Shown here piece after piece: positions 21,044 through 30,598 of a DNA stretch of 64,000 nt (its first letter is position 1; each line of letters starts with the position of its first letter). A model generated the notes under the pieces. The model saw only the letters and a program-made list of their open reading frames with translations. It did no database searches and was not told where the DNA came from. The translations under genes and the position numbers were made by a program. The DNA is taken from the NCBI RefSeq assembly GCF_008632125.1, contig NZ_VWRN01000034.1, positions 186,001 to 250,000 on the forward strand. The letters are read 5' to 3'. The stretch is from Cupriavidus cauae (GTDB lineage Bacteria > Pseudomonadota > Gammaproteobacteria > Burkholderiales > Burkholderiaceae).

Positions 21044-21892
21044 ATGACCTCGACCAAAGTCCTGGACTATTTTGCCGCGCTGGTGGCGGACGACAGCGGT
21101 ATCCCGCTGACCGAAACGGCCCTGTCGATCGCACAGGATGCCTACCCTGACCTGGATCTGCAGGCCGAACTGGCCGCCATCGACGTATTGGCCCTGCGGC
21201 TGAAACGGCGGATCGCCGACGGCACCCCGGCCATCCAGCGCCTGCGCCTGCTGAACCATTTCTTCTATCGCGACCTGGGCTTCGGGCCCAACGCGAACGA
21301 CTACTACGACCCCGACAACTCGTATCTGAACGTGGTGCTGCGGCAGCGGCGCGGCATTCCGATTTCGCTGGCGGTGCTCTACATGGAGCTCGGCCAGCAG
21401 ATCGGCCTGCCGCTCAAGGGTGTTTCCTTCCCCAACCACTTCCTGCTGCGGATGTCGATTCCGGCGGGCGAGGTCGTGCTCGATCCGCTGACCGGCGAGA
21501 CGCTGTCCAAGGAACAGCTGCAGGACATGCTGGACCCGTACCTGGAGCGCGAGGGCATCGCCGATCCGAACGCGGTGCCGCTCGGCCTGTTCCTGCAGAC
21601 CGCCAGCCATCGCGAGATCATCGCGCGGATGCTGCGCAATCTGAAGGCGATCTATCTGCAGGAGTCGCGCTGGCAGCGGCTGCTGGCGGTGCAGAACCGG
21701 CTGGTGATCCTGCTGCCCGATTCCATCGAGGAAGTGCGCGACCGGGGCCTGGCCTACGCGAATCTGGAATGCTTCCGGCCCGCGCTGGAAGACCTCGAGG
21801 CCTATGTCAGCGCCCGGCCCGATGCGGCCGATTCGACCCAGATCCGCGACCGCATGCCGGCGCTGCGGATGATGAGCCGGTCGCTGAACTGA
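21044..21892 (+). CDS. SirB1 family protein (transglutaminase-like and TPR)
   Basis: A 282-residue protein with the SirB1 pattern: a transglutaminase-like fold (LNVVLRQRRGIPISLAVLYM, VSFPNHFLLRM) followed by tetratricopeptide-like helices (LQESRWQRLLAVQNRLVI, RPALEDLEAYV). Relatives often lie near prmC/prfA. The precise function is unknown. It follows murJ after 32 bp on the same strand. Confidence 0.9.
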   Translation: MTSTKVLDYFAALVADDSGIPLTETALSIAQDAYPDLDLQAELAAIDVLALRLKRRIADGTPAIQRLRLLNHFFYRDLGFGPNANDYYDPDNSYLNVVLRQRRGIPISLAVLYMELGQQIGLPLKGVSFPNHFLLRMSIPAGEVVLDPLTGETLSKEQLQDMLDPYLEREGIADPNAVPLGLFLQTASHREIIARMLRNLKAIYLQESRWQRLLAVQNRLVILLPDSIEEVRDRGLAYANLECFRPALEDLEAYVSARPDAADSTQIRDRMPALRMMSRSLN

Positions 21893-21942
21893 GCGGGCGA
21901 ACGCAACCGGGCAAGGAAGAAGGGAGAGACAGAGAAAGAGAC

Positions 21943-21969
21943 AGGCCGGCATCGCGAAGATGCCGGCCT
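21943..21969. terminator. Hairpin between convergent SirB1 and DedA genes
   Basis: Perfect 11-bp stem AGGCCGGCATC / GATGCCGGCCT with a GCGAA loop. No T-run follows on either strand, so it may be only a transcript-end stem. Confidence 0.5.
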
Positions 21970-21997
21970 CGCAGCAAGCCGCGTCCTACGACACGTC

Positions 21998-22669
21998 TTA
22001 CGACACGCGGCGGCGCTTGTCGCCGCGCCGCAGCAGGCGCCACAGGCCGCCCAGGATCAGCGGCACGATCGCCGCGCTGATGCCGGCCAGCACGATCAGG
22101 TTCAGGTACTGCTTGATGAATGGCAGGTTGCCGAAGAAATAGCCGGCGAACACCAGGCCGAACACCCAGATGACCGCGCCGAGCACATTGAAGAACTGGA
22201 AGCGCGCGAACGTCATCTGCGACACCCCCGCGACGAAGGGCGCAAACGTACGCACGATCGGCACGAAGCGCGCGATCACCAGCGTCTTGCCGCCGTGGCG
22301 CTCGTAGAAGTCGTGCGTCTTGCGCAGCGCCTGCTGGTCGAGGAAGCGCCATTGATGGTCGAACACCTTCGGGCCGATCCAGCTGCCGATCCAGTAGTTG
22401 ACGGTATTGCCGCCGATCGCGGCGGCGAGCAGCAGCCCGATCAGCACCCACTCGTTCATCGCCCCGGTGGCGCAGAACGCGCCGGCGATAAAGAGCAGCG
22501 AATCCCCGGGCAGGAAGGGCACCACGACCAGGCCGGTCTCGGCAAAGACGATCGCGAACAGAATGGCATAGACCCAGGCGCCATATTGCTGAATCACGGT
22601 GCCGAGATACTTGTCGACGTGCAGCAGCATGTCGATGAACTGCAATACGATTTCCAAGACGTTCCCCAT
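21998..22669 (-). CDS. DedA family inner-membrane protein
   Basis: A 223-residue polytopic membrane protein. Characteristic segments are VVVPFLPGDSLLFIAGA and ARFVPIVRTFAPFVAGVSQM, the latter with the conserved Arg. DedA proteins support envelope homeostasis, and some recycle undecaprenyl phosphate or phospholipids across the membrane. I set the start at MGNVLEIVLQFI; the frame is open a further 84 codons upstream, but that part is Arg/Ala-rich shadow sequence overlapping the mutL promoter. Confidence 0.93.
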   Translation of the reverse strand: MGNVLEIVLQFIDMLLHVDKYLGTVIQQYGAWVYAILFAIVFAETGLVVVPFLPGDSLLFIAGAFCATGAMNEWVLIGLLLAAAIGGNTVNYWIGSWIGPKVFDHQWRFLDQQALRKTHDFYERHGGKTLVIARFVPIVRTFAPFVAGVSQMTFARFQFFNVLGAVIWVFGLVFAGYFFGNLPFIKQYLNLIVLAGISAAIVPLILGGLWRLLRRGDKRRRVS

Positions 22670-22849
22670 CTTTGTCCAGCCCGACATCATACAAGACGAA
22701 CGTGGCCGCACCGGTGGCGTAAACCCCCCATCTGCGGCAGGGGTGCGAGCTTCCGCACGCAATGGGGCACATCGCTCCCGCGCCATCCCGCCCCGTCCCC
22801 GACGCGTCGCCGCCGCGTTCCGCTCCCATGCCGCAACGAGGCCGGCACG

Positions 22850-22855
22850 TATAAT
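22850..22855 (+). promoter_or_regulatory. TATAAT -10 element seven bases before the mutL ATG
   Basis: A consensus -10 whose expected transcription start (about 22862) falls at the base before the start codon (22863). This implies a leaderless or nearly leaderless mutL transcript. No strong -35 is seen. Confidence 0.5.
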
Positions 22856-22862
22856 CGCTGCC

Positions 22863-24887
22863 ATGTCCGCGCCACCCTCCTCTCCTGCCTCCGCCGCCGC
22901 ATTTCCCGCATCGGGCACCACCCCGGGTGCCGACCCGCGTGCAGACCGCCCGCAGCGCCGCCTGGCCCCCTCACGCCCGATCCGCCCGCTGCCCGATCAG
23001 CTGGTCAGCCAGATCGCGGCCGGCGAGGTGGTCGAGCGCCCGGCCTCGGTGGTCAAGGAGTTGCTGGAGAACGCGCTCGACGCCGGCGCGACGCAGTTGT
23101 CGGTGCGGCTCGAGGAAGGCGGCGTACGCCGCATCGTGATCACCGACAACGGCTGCGGCATCCCGGCCGAGGAGCTCTCGGTCGCGCTGATGCGCCATGC
23201 CACCAGCAAGATCGCCTCGCTCGATGAGCTCGAATCGGTGCTGACGCTGGGCTTTCGGGGCGAGGCGCTGGCCTCGATCGCCTCGGTCTCGCAGCTGGTG
23301 CTGACCAGCCGCACGGCGAACTGCCCCCACGCCAGCCAGATCCATGCGGACACCGGCGCGCTGCAGCCCGCCTCGGGCGGGGTCGGCACCACCGTCGACG
23401 TGCAGCACCTGTATTTCAATACGCCGGCCCGCCGCAAATTCCTGAAGAGCGAACAGACCGAGCTCGGCCATTGCCTCGAGGTGATCCGGCGCATCGCACT
23501 GGCCCGGCCCGACGTCACGCTGTCGGTCCATCACAACGGCAAGCCGATGGAGCACTGGAATGCGGGCGATGTCGCCACGCGTACCGCGCAGGTGCTCGGC
23601 AGCGAATTCGCCCGGGCGCGGCTGCCGCTGGAAGAACAGGCCGGCGAGCTCGCGCTGTACGGCTTCGCCGGATTGCCGACCGCCTCGCGCGGCCGTCCCG
23701 ACCAGCAGTTCTTCTTCGTCAATGGCCGCTTCGTCCGCGACAAGCTGCTGACGCACGCGGTGCGCAGCGCCTATCAGGACGTGCTGCACGGCGACCGTTT
23801 CCCTTCGTACGTGCTGTGCCTGGACCTGCCGCCCGAGCTGGTCGACGTCAACGTGCACCCGTCCAAGATCGAGGTGCGCTTCCGCGAATCGCGCGCGGTC
23901 CATCAGTTCGTCTACCACGCGGTGCAGCGCTGCCTGGCGCGCCAGGCGGGCGAAAACGGCGACAGCCTGCATACCGGCGACGACGGCATCGGTCATGGCG
24001 GCCAGGCCCCGGCGCTGCGCGTCGCCGCCACCAGCCCCGCGCAGCCGGGCGGTCGCCCCTGGGTCGATTACACCGCGGCCGCGCGCCAGACCGAGCTCGG
24101 TATCGCGCAGCCGCGGCAGGCGTATCTGGGCATGGTCCGCGATGCGCTGTCGCCGGCCGGCCAGCGCTTCACGCCATCGAGCCAGCCGCCCGCCTGGCTG
24201 GCCGATGCGCGCGCCGCCCGTGCGGACGAACCGCCGTCGCTGCTCGACCGTGCCCCGATGCAGGGCGCAGGCGCCGGCGACGGCGAGCAGGACGACGCCG
24301 GCGACCATCCGCTCGGCTATGCGATTGCCCAGCTGCACGGCATCTACGTGCTGGCGCAGAACGCGCGCGGCCTGGTGCTGGTCGACATGCACGCCGCGCA
24401 CGAGCGCATCCTGTACGAGCAGATCAAGACCGCGCTCGACGCGCGCCAGATGACGGTGCAGCCGCTGCTGATTCCGGTCACGCTGCCGGCCAGCCCGGTC
24501 GAGATCGGCGCCGCCGAGGAACACCAGGACACGCTGGCGCTGCTGGGCTTCGACATCGCGCCGGTCTCGCCGACCACGCTGGCGGTGCGCGCGATTCCGG
24601 CGCTGCTGAAGCAGGCCGACGCCGAGGCGCTGGCGCGCGACGTGCTGCGCGACCTGCATGCCTATGGCGGTTCGCGCGTGCTGGCCGAGCGCCAGAACGA
24701 ACTGCTGGCGACGCTGGCCTGCCACAGCGCCGTGCGCGCCAACCGCAAGCTGACCGTCGAGGAAATGAACGCGCTGCTGCGCCAGATGGAACAGACGGAG
24801 CGCGCCGACCAGTGCAACCATGGCCGGCCGACCTGGGTCCAGCTGACCGTGGCCGAGCTGGACCGACTGTTCCTGCGCGGCCAGTAA
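22863..24887 (+). CDS. mutL: DNA mismatch repair protein MutL
   Basis: A 674-residue GHKL ATPase linking MutS to downstream repair. The N-terminal ATPase has QIAAGEVVERPASVVKELLE, DNGCGI and GFRGEAL. The variable linker (about residues 345-475) is Pro/Ala-rich. The C-terminal dimerisation domain begins at QLHGIYVLAQNARGLVLVDM and has ACHSAVRANRKL. The DQHA(X)2E(X)4E endonuclease motif is absent (VDMHAAHERILYEQ instead), as expected where MutH or another nuclease nicks. The first 45 residues are a low-complexity extension. miaA follows. Confidence 0.96.
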   Translation: MSAPPSSPASAAAFPASGTTPGADPRADRPQRRLAPSRPIRPLPDQLVSQIAAGEVVERPASVVKELLENALDAGATQLSVRLEEGGVRRIVITDNGCGIPAEELSVALMRHATSKIASLDELESVLTLGFRGEALASIASVSQLVLTSRTANCPHASQIHADTGALQPASGGVGTTVDVQHLYFNTPARRKFLKSEQTELGHCLEVIRRIALARPDVTLSVHHNGKPMEHWNAGDVATRTAQVLGSEFARARLPLEEQAGELALYGFAGLPTASRGRPDQQFFFVNGRFVRDKLLTHAVRSAYQDVLHGDRFPSYVLCLDLPPELVDVNVHPSKIEVRFRESRAVHQFVYHAVQRCLARQAGENGDSLHTGDDGIGHGGQAPALRVAATSPAQPGGRPWVDYTAAARQTELGIAQPRQAYLGMVRDALSPAGQRFTPSSQPPAWLADARAARADEPPSLLDRAPMQGAGAGDGEQDDAGDHPLGYAIAQLHGIYVLAQNARGLVLVDMHAAHERILYEQIKTALDARQMTVQPLLIPVTLPASPVEIGAAEEHQDTLALLGFDIAPVSPTTLAVRAIPALLKQADAEALARDVLRDLHAYGGSRVLAERQNELLATLACHSAVRANRKLTVEEMNALLRQMEQTERADQCNHGRPTWVQLTVAELDRLFLRGQ

Positions 24888-24932
24888 GGCCGCGCGCTGT
24901 CGTTGTCCGCCTCGTCGTTGTCCGCTTATTCC

Positions 24933-25886
24933 ATGGCCTCCGCCTCGCCCGCTCCCATCGTCTGCCTGCTCGGCCCCACCGCCTCGGGCAAGACCGCGGC
25001 CGCCCTGGCACTGGCCGCGCGCGCGCCGATCGAGATCATCAGCATGGATTCGGCGCTGGTCTATCGCGAGATGGACATCGGCACCGCCAAGCCCTCTGCC
25101 GCCGAACTGGCCGCGGTGCCGCACCATCTGATCGACATCATCGATCCGGCCGACAGCTATTCGGCCGCGCAATTCGTCGCCGATACCAATGCGCTGATCG
25201 ACGCGATCCGCGCGCGCGGCCGCGAGCCGCTGATCGTCGGCGGCACCATGCTCTATTACAAGGCGCTGACCCAGGGCCTGAACGATCTGCCGCAGGCCGA
25301 TCCGCAGGTGCGCGCCGAGCTCGACAAGCTGGCCGAGCAGCGCGGCTGGCCGGCGCTGCATGCGATGCTGGCCGAAGTCGATCCGGTCACGGCGGCGCGG
25401 CTGGCGCCCAACGACGCACAGCGCATCCAGCGCGCGCTGGAGATCCACCGGCTGACCGGCCGTCCAATGTCGGCGCTGCTGGCACGCCAGGCCGATGCGC
25501 GCACCTTCGACGGCGCGGCCGGCGCGCGCTTTCGCGCGATCGCGCTGGAGCCATCGGACCGCGCGGTGCTGCACGCGCGCATCGAGGCCCGCTTCGACGC
25601 GATGCTCGCCAGCGGGCTGCTGGACGAGGTCGAACGCCTGCGGGCACGCGGCGACCTGCATCCGGGACTGCCATCGATCCGCTGCGTCGGCTACCGGCAG
25701 GTCTGGGAATATCTGGACGGCCTCTGCGACTTCGCCACGATGCGCGAGCGCGGCATCGCGGCGACGCGCCAGCTGTGCAAGCGGCAGCTGACGTGGCTGC
25801 GCTCGACGCCCGAGCGGCTGGTGGTCGATTGCCTGGCGCCGGACTATGTCGACCAGGTCGCGCGGCTGGCGCAACTGGGCCCGTAG
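24933..25886 (+). CDS. miaA: tRNA dimethylallyltransferase
   Basis: Adds a dimethylallyl group to A37 of tRNAs that read UNN codons. The 317 residues include the P-loop [24 protein letters not shown], and [12 protein letters not shown] near the C-terminus. A TTG ten codons upstream is in frame; I prefer ATG at 24933. mutL-miaA is a conserved pair, and the gap is 45 bp. Confidence 0.96.
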   Translation: MASASPAPIVCLLGPTASGKTAAALALAARAPIEIISMDSALVYREMDIGTAKPSAAELAAVPHHLIDIIDPADSYSAAQFVADTNALIDAIRARGREPLIVGGTMLYYKALTQGLNDLPQADPQVRAELDKLAEQRGWPALHAMLAEVDPVTAARLAPNDAQRIQRALEIHRLTGRPMSALLARQADARTFDGAAGARFRAIALEPSDRAVLHARIEARFDAMLASGLLDEVERLRARGDLHPGLPSIRCVGYRQVWEYLDGLCDFATMRERGIAATRQLCKRQLTWLRSTPERLVVDCLAPDYVDQVARLAQLGP

Positions 25887-25958
25887 CCGACGGCACGGCG
25901 AGCGCGCGATAATCGCGGCTTCGTCCCGTCCGGGCTACTACATTCAAATTCCGCCGCC

Positions 25959-26465
25959 ATGACCGCCACCGCCTTCACGCTGCGCCCCGCCACCGCCGAC
26001 GACTGCGACACGCTGCTGCGCCTGATCGCCGAGCTCGCCGAGTACGAGAAGCTGACCCATCTGGTCGAGGCCACCCCCGAGAAACTGCGCCGGACGCTGT
26101 TCGGCGCGCGCCCGCTGGCCGAGGCCGTGCTGGCCGAGGTGCCCACGCCCGAAGGCCCGCGCGCGATCGGCTTCGCGCTGTTCTTCCATAACTACTCGAC
26201 GTTCCTGGCCAAGCCCGGCCTCTATCTCGAGGACCTGTATGTCGAGCCGGCCTGGCGCGGCCACGGCATCGGCAAGGCCCTGCTGATCCATCTGGCGGGA
26301 CTGGCGGTCGAGCGCGGCTGCGGCCGTTTCGAATGGACCGTGCTGGACTGGAACACGCCGTCGATCGACTTCTATCGCGCGATGGGCGCCAGCGTGCTGC
26401 CGGACTGGCGCATCTGCCGGGTTACCGGCGAGGCGTTGACGGCGATGGCGGGGAAGTCAGCCTGA
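25959..26465 (+). CDS. GNAT family N-acetyltransferase
   Basis: A 168-residue acetyl-CoA-dependent acetyltransferase. Motif A is PAWRGHGIGKALL, preceded by LYLEDLYVEP, followed by ERGCGRFEWTVLDWNTPSIDFY. This pattern matches the diamine/spermidine acetyltransferase-like branch, so a small amine substrate is plausible but not shown. It converges on purM across a strong terminator. Confidence 0.9.
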   Translation: MTATAFTLRPATADDCDTLLRLIAELAEYEKLTHLVEATPEKLRRTLFGARPLAEAVLAEVPTPEGPRAIGFALFFHNYSTFLAKPGLYLEDLYVEPAWRGHGIGKALLIHLAGLAVERGCGRFEWTVLDWNTPSIDFYRAMGASVLPDWRICRVTGEALTAMAGKSA

Positions 26466-26477
26466 CGGCGCGGGCAT

Positions 26478-26533
26478 GAACAAGCGGGCTTGAACAAACG
26501 GGCTTGAAGAAGCGGGCCTGGACAAGCCGGCCT
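26478..26533. repeat. Four-unit 14-bp tandem repeat (GAACAAGCGGGCTT)
   Basis: Four contiguous 14-bp units, GAACAAGCGGGCTT, GAACAAACGGGCTT, GAAGAAGCGGGCCT and GGACAAGCCGGCCT, directly after the GNAT gene stop. Confidence 0.85.
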
Positions 26534-26563
26534 GCCTCGACACGGGCAGCGACGCGCCCAAAC

Positions 26564-26601
26564 GAAAACAGGCGGATGCCAAAGCATCCGCCTGTTTTTT
26601 T
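26564..26601. terminator. Bidirectional terminator between the GNAT gene and purM
   Basis: Perfect 11-bp stem CAGGCGGATGC / GCATCCGCCTG with a CAAA loop and T7 on the plus side; the minus side reads TTTTCG. It serves the GNAT gene strongly and purM probably. Confidence 0.9.
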
Positions 26602-26633
26602 GTCCCAACGCCGGGAGGATCAGACCACCGTGG

Positions 26634-27686
26634 TCAGACCACCACGGTCGGCGCCTGCCCCTCCTCGCGCTCGCGGATCTCGCCGATCTGCCACACCGCC
26701 TCGCCGGCGGCCTGCAGATGCCGGATCGCGCGTTCGGCGTCTTCCTTGGCCACGATCACCACCATGCCGACGCCGCAGTTGAACACGCGGTGCATCTCGT
26801 CGTCGGCGACGCGGCCCTGGGCCTGCAGCCACTGGAACAGCGGCGGCAGCGTCCAGGCATCGCGCTGCAGCACCGCGGTGACTTCCTTGGGCAGCACGCG
26901 CGGCACGTTCTCGGTCAGGCCGCCACCGGTGATGTGGGCCATGCCCTTGACCGGGAGCGTCTCGATCAGCGACAGCAGCGGCTTCACGTAGATGCGCGTC
27001 GGCGCCATGATGGCGTCCTGCAGGCGCTGGCCGTGGAAATCGGCCTCCAGGTCCGGCTTGGCGACCTCGATGATCTTGCGCACCAGCGAATAGCCGTTCG
27101 AATGCGCGCCCGACGAGGCCAGGCCCAGCACCACATCGCCCGGCACGATGGTGGTGCCGTCGATGATGCGGCTCTTCTCGACCGCGCCGACCGCGAAGCC
27201 GGCCAGATCGTATTCGCCGTCCGGGTACATGCTCGGCATTTCCGCGGTCTCGCCGCCGATCAGCGCGCAGCCGGCCAGTTCGCAGCCATGGGCGATGCCC
27301 TGGATCACGGTGGCGGCGGTATCGACGTCCAGCTTGCCGCAGGCGAAATAGTCGAGGAAGAACAGCGGCTCGGCGCCCTGCACCAGGATGTCGTTGACGC
27401 TCATCGCGACCAGATCCTGGCCCACGGTGTCGTGGCGGTTCAGCTGGAAGGCCAGCTTCAGCTTGGTGCCGACGCCGTCCGTGCCGGACACCAGCACCGG
27501 CTCCTTGAACTTGCGCGACAACTCGAACAGCGCGCCGAAGCCCCCGATGCCGGCCATCACGCCCTCGCGCATGGTGCGCTTGGCGAAGGGCTTGATACGG
27601 TCGACGAGCGCGTCGCCCGCATCGATGTCAACGCCGGCATCGCGGTACGAAAGGCCTGCCTGGCCGGAAGTGGGGGCTGCGCTCAT
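26634..27686 (-). CDS. purM: Phosphoribosylformylglycinamidine cyclo-ligase (AIR synthetase)
   Basis: Closes the imidazole ring in purine synthesis. The 350-residue protein shows [54 protein letters not shown] and [16 protein letters not shown] set the start at [18 protein letters not shown]; upstream in-frame codons lack family sequence. It is divergent from the AI-2E permease gene. Confidence 0.97.
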   Translation of the reverse strand: MSAAPTSGQAGLSYRDAGVDIDAGDALVDRIKPFAKRTMREGVMAGIGGFGALFELSRKFKEPVLVSGTDGVGTKLKLAFQLNRHDTVGQDLVAMSVNDILVQGAEPLFFLDYFACGKLDVDTAATVIQGIAHGCELAGCALIGGETAEMPSMYPDGEYDLAGFAVGAVEKSRIIDGTTIVPGDVVLGLASSGAHSNGYSLVRKIIEVAKPDLEADFHGQRLQDAIMAPTRIYVKPLLSLIETLPVKGMAHITGGGLTENVPRVLPKEVTAVLQRDAWTLPPLFQWLQAQGRVADDEMHRVFNCGVGMVVIVAKEDAERAIRHLQAAGEAVWQIGEIREREEGQAPTVVV

Positions 27687-27980
27687 GGAATTCTGCGGGT
27701 CCTGGATGGTGGAAATGACGACACTCGGGCGAGTCGGATCACGCGTCGGACCACGCACAAGTGAGGAATGCGGCCCTCGCGGCGCCGGTTGGCGGGTCGC
27801 GAGTCCAGTAGAATCGCGATTTTAACGGATACCGGGTGTCGGCTTCCAGTTGCATCGGCTTGTGCCGTGCAAACCCGCCGCCGCCGGGCGACGACCCGCG
27901 CTTGCCGCGCGTCCTCGGCTTTCCTTTTGCTGGTCTCTTTCAGCTGGTCTCTTTTTACCGGTCTTTCCCCCACTGTCCCG

Positions 27981-29051
27981 ATGAACGCCCCCCTGCTGTC
28001 CCACGAGGCCAAGCGCATTCTGCTCTGGGTCGCGCTCGGCGTCGCGCTGTTCGCCACGCTGCTGGCGCTGGCGCCGGTGCTGTCGCCCTTCCTGTTCGCG
28101 TTCATCTTCGCCTACATCCTGAACCCCGGCGTCGATTGGCTGCAGCGGCACAAGGTGCCACGGGTGATTGCCGTCTCGCTGATGATCCTGCTGCTGATCG
28201 TCGTCGTGGTGTTGCTGGTGCTGCTGGTCATCGCCGTGCTCCAGCGCGAGATTCCGCAGTTGCGCGAGCAGCTGCCCGAACTGCTGAAGAAACTCAATTC
28301 GGTGGTGGCCCCGCGCTTGTCCGAACTCGGCGTGCGCGTGCGCTTCGACTTCCCGGGGCTGCGCCGCATGATGTCGGAGCGCTTCGCCGCCAGCCCGGAG
28401 GACCTGCTGGCGGTGCTGCTGACCTATGTGCGCGTCTCCGGCACCGCGCTGATCACCTATGGCGGGCTGGCGCTGCTGGTGCCGATCGTCATGTTCTATC
28501 TGCTGATGGACTGGCACATGGTGATGCGCCGCATCGAGGGCCTGGTGCCGCGCCGCTGGGTGCCCAAGGTGCGCGAGCTGACCGCCGAGACCGACGCGCT
28601 GCTGTCGCAGTATCTGCGCGGGCAGATCGTGGTGATGCTGATCCTGGCCGCCTTGTATTCGATCGGCCTGACCATCGCCGGCTTCGAGATCGCGATCCCG
28701 ATCGGCGTGTTCACCGGCCTGGCGGTCTTCATCCCCTATATCGGCTTCGGCTTCGGCCTGGCGCTGGCGATCGTCGCGGCGCTGCTGCAGTTCGGCAATC
28801 TGTACGGGCTGGGCGCGGTCGCCCTCGTCTACGGCATCGGCCAGTTCGTCGAGAGCTTCTATCTGACGCCGCGCCTGGTGGGCGACCGGATCGGGCTGCA
28901 TCCGCTGGTGGTGATTTTCGCGCTGCTGGCCTTCGGGCAGCTGTTCGGCTTCTTCGGCGTGCTGCTGGCGCTGCCGACCTGCGCGGTCCTGCTGGTCGGC
29001 GCCCGCCAGTTGCGGCGGCTGTATGTGACAAGCGACCTCTACCGGAAGTAA
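27981..29051 (+). CDS. AI-2E family transporter (PerM-like)
   Basis: A 356-residue inner-membrane protein with about seven or eight hydrophobic segments. Family features are PFLFAFIFAYILNPGVDWL near the N-terminus, a soluble insert (residues 75-145), and the C-terminal segment VESFYLTPRLVGDRIGLHP with LLALPTCAVLLVG. Family members export diverse substrates; the autoinducer-2 role is not general. It stands just upstream of hda (10-bp gap), a common arrangement in this order. Confidence 0.93.
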   Translation: MNAPLLSHEAKRILLWVALGVALFATLLALAPVLSPFLFAFIFAYILNPGVDWLQRHKVPRVIAVSLMILLLIVVVVLLVLLVIAVLQREIPQLREQLPELLKKLNSVVAPRLSELGVRVRFDFPGLRRMMSERFAASPEDLLAVLLTYVRVSGTALITYGGLALLVPIVMFYLLMDWHMVMRRIEGLVPRRWVPKVRELTAETDALLSQYLRGQIVVMLILAALYSIGLTIAGFEIAIPIGVFTGLAVFIPYIGFGFGLALAIVAALLQFGNLYGLGAVALVYGIGQFVESFYLTPRLVGDRIGLHPLVVIFALLAFGQLFGFFGVLLALPTCAVLLVGARQLRRLYVTSDLYRK

Positions 29052-29061
29052 TCGATACGCC

Positions 29062-29769
29062 ATGTCTCCGCGCCCCAAGCAACTGTCGCTCGAACTGGGC
29101 AGCCCGCCGCCGTCGACCTTCGAGAACTTCTTCGTGTCGGCCAACCGCGAGCCGGTGCAGCGGCTGCGCGAACTGCCGGGCGCGGTGGCGCAGGAGCGCG
29201 CCGCCGACCGGCTGATCTATCTGTGGGGCGAGACCGGCTCGGGCCGCACCCATCTGCTGCACGCGCTGTGCGACGCCGGCCCCCATGCCGGCCTGCGCTG
29301 CCGCTATCTGAGCCCGCACCACGCGCTGGCCGATTTCATCTTCGATCCGAGCTGCCAGCTGTACACGGTCGACGACGTCGACCTGCTCGACGAGGCCCGC
29401 CAGATCGCGGTGTTTTCCCTGTATAACGAGGTCCGTGCGCACGTGCGCACCGCGCTCGTGGTGGCCGGCAGCCTGGCCCCGGTCACCATGCCGGTGCGCG
29501 AGGACCTGCGCACCCGGCTCGGCTGGGGCCTGGTCTACCAGCTCGCGCCGCTGTCGGACGACGACAAGATGGCCGCGCTGGTGCAGGCCGCGCGCGAACG
29601 CGGGCTGCAGCTGTCCCCCGAAATCCCGCACTGGCTGGTGACGCGCCACTATCGCGACATGCCCAGCCTGATGGCGCTGCTGGACGCGCTCGATACCTAT
29701 TCGCTCGAACGCAAGCGGGCGGTGACGCTGCCGCTGCTGCGCGAAATGTTCGCCGAGTTGCGTGAATAG
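29062..29769 (+). CDS. hda: DnaA regulatory inactivator Hda
   Basis: A 235-residue DnaA-like AAA+ protein that, with the loaded sliding clamp, stimulates DnaA-ATP hydrolysis to prevent re-initiation. The N-terminal clamp-binding motif is QLSLEL (residues 7-12). FENFFVSANREP and a degenerate Walker A GETGSGRTHL are present, with YTVDDVDLLDE as the Walker B region. The DNA-binding domain of DnaA is absent, as expected. Confidence 0.93.
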   Translation: MSPRPKQLSLELGSPPPSTFENFFVSANREPVQRLRELPGAVAQERAADRLIYLWGETGSGRTHLLHALCDAGPHAGLRCRYLSPHHALADFIFDPSCQLYTVDDVDLLDEARQIAVFSLYNEVRAHVRTALVVAGSLAPVTMPVREDLRTRLGWGLVYQLAPLSDDDKMAALVQAARERGLQLSPEIPHWLVTRHYRDMPSLMALLDALDTYSLERKRAVTLPLLREMFAELRE

Positions 29770-29908
29770 CGCGCGGGCCGGCCGGAAGCCCTACACACCG
29801 GCCCACACGCCGGCCCGCGCAGCGGCCCCAAACACCGGCTCGCACGCGGCCCGCCCCCTGGCACGCTCCCTGCAATCGGCCGCCAAGCCGGCCGTCATCC
29901 CCTTAAGG

Positions 29909-29914
29909 TAAAAT
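29909..29914 (+). promoter_or_regulatory. TAAAAT -10 element just before the HAD phosphatase gene
   Basis: The -10-like hexamer ends eight bases before the ATG at 29923, so a start of transcription at about 29921 would leave almost no leader and no Shine-Dalgarno. The gap 29770-29908 carries short CCGGCCCACAC-like repeats and no gene. Confidence 0.45.
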
Positions 29915-29922
29915 CGCCGCCC

Positions 29923-30597
29923 ATGAATCTGGCATTGTTCGACCTCGACCACACCCTGATCCCGACCGACAGCGACCACGAATGGGGCCGCTTTCTGGTC
30001 CGTCTTGGCGTGGTCGACGAGGAAACCTATCGTCGCAAGAACGACGAGTTCTACGGCCACTACAAGGCCGGCACCCTCGATATCCAGGCCTTCCTGAAGT
30101 TCGCGCTGGCCCCGCTGGCGGCCCATCCGCGCGAGCGCCTGAACGCCTGGCGCCAGCAGTTCATGCACGAAGTGATCGAGCCGGCCATCACGCCGCAGGC
30201 GCGCGCGCTGGTCTACAAGCATCTGGACGCCGGCGACCTGTGCGCCATCGTCACGGCGACCAACAGCTTCGTCACCGCGCCGATCGCCGCCGCCTTCGGC
30301 ATCAAGCACCTGATCGCCACCGAACCCGCCACCGCCGACGGCCTGGCCGAGAGCGCCTACACCGGCGAGGTGTTCGGCATCCCGAGCTTCCGCGAAGGCA
30401 AGATCGCCCGCGTCGAGGCCTGGCTGAAGGAACAGGGCGCGCGCTGGCAGGACTTCGCCACCACCACTTTCTACAGCGATTCGATGAACGACCTGCCGCT
30501 CTTGGCCAAGGTCACCGAGCCGATCGCCACCAACCCGGACGAGCGCCTCCGCCATCATGCCGCCGCGGCCGGCTGGCGCATCATGGACCTGTTCTGA
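29923..30597 (+). CDS. HAD-IB family hydrolase (SerB-like phosphatase)
   Basis: A 224-residue phosphatase of the HAD subfamily IB. Motif I is FDLDHTLIPTDSDHEW, with the nucleophile Asp9 region at the N-terminus, motif II is VTATNS, and motif III/IV is FYSDSMNDLPLL. It resembles phosphoserine-phosphatase-like enzymes and histidinol-phosphatase-like proteins of Burkholderiales; the substrate is not clear. It ends two bases before the GTG of pcnB, so the genes are probably coupled. Confidence 0.9.
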   Translation: MNLALFDLDHTLIPTDSDHEWGRFLVRLGVVDEETYRRKNDEFYGHYKAGTLDIQAFLKFALAPLAAHPRERLNAWRQQFMHEVIEPAITPQARALVYKHLDAGDLCAIVTATNSFVTAPIAAAFGIKHLIATEPATADGLAESAYTGEVFGIPSFREGKIARVEAWLKEQGARWQDFATTTFYSDSMNDLPLLAKVTEPIATNPDERLRHHAAAAGWRIMDLF

Positions 30598-30598
30598 C

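Noticed and set aside
24240-24440. MutL endonuclease motif
   Set aside because: The segment VDMHAAHERILYEQ looks similar to DQHA(X)2E(X)4E but is the ordinary conserved VDQHAAHER-type C-terminal element; the full metal-binding motif is not present.
22971-25874. A 967-codon open frame on the minus strand across mutL and miaA
   Set aside because: It is the antisense shadow of two well-supported genes; it has the His/Arg/Gly-rich composition typical of antisense frames in high-GC DNA and no domain.
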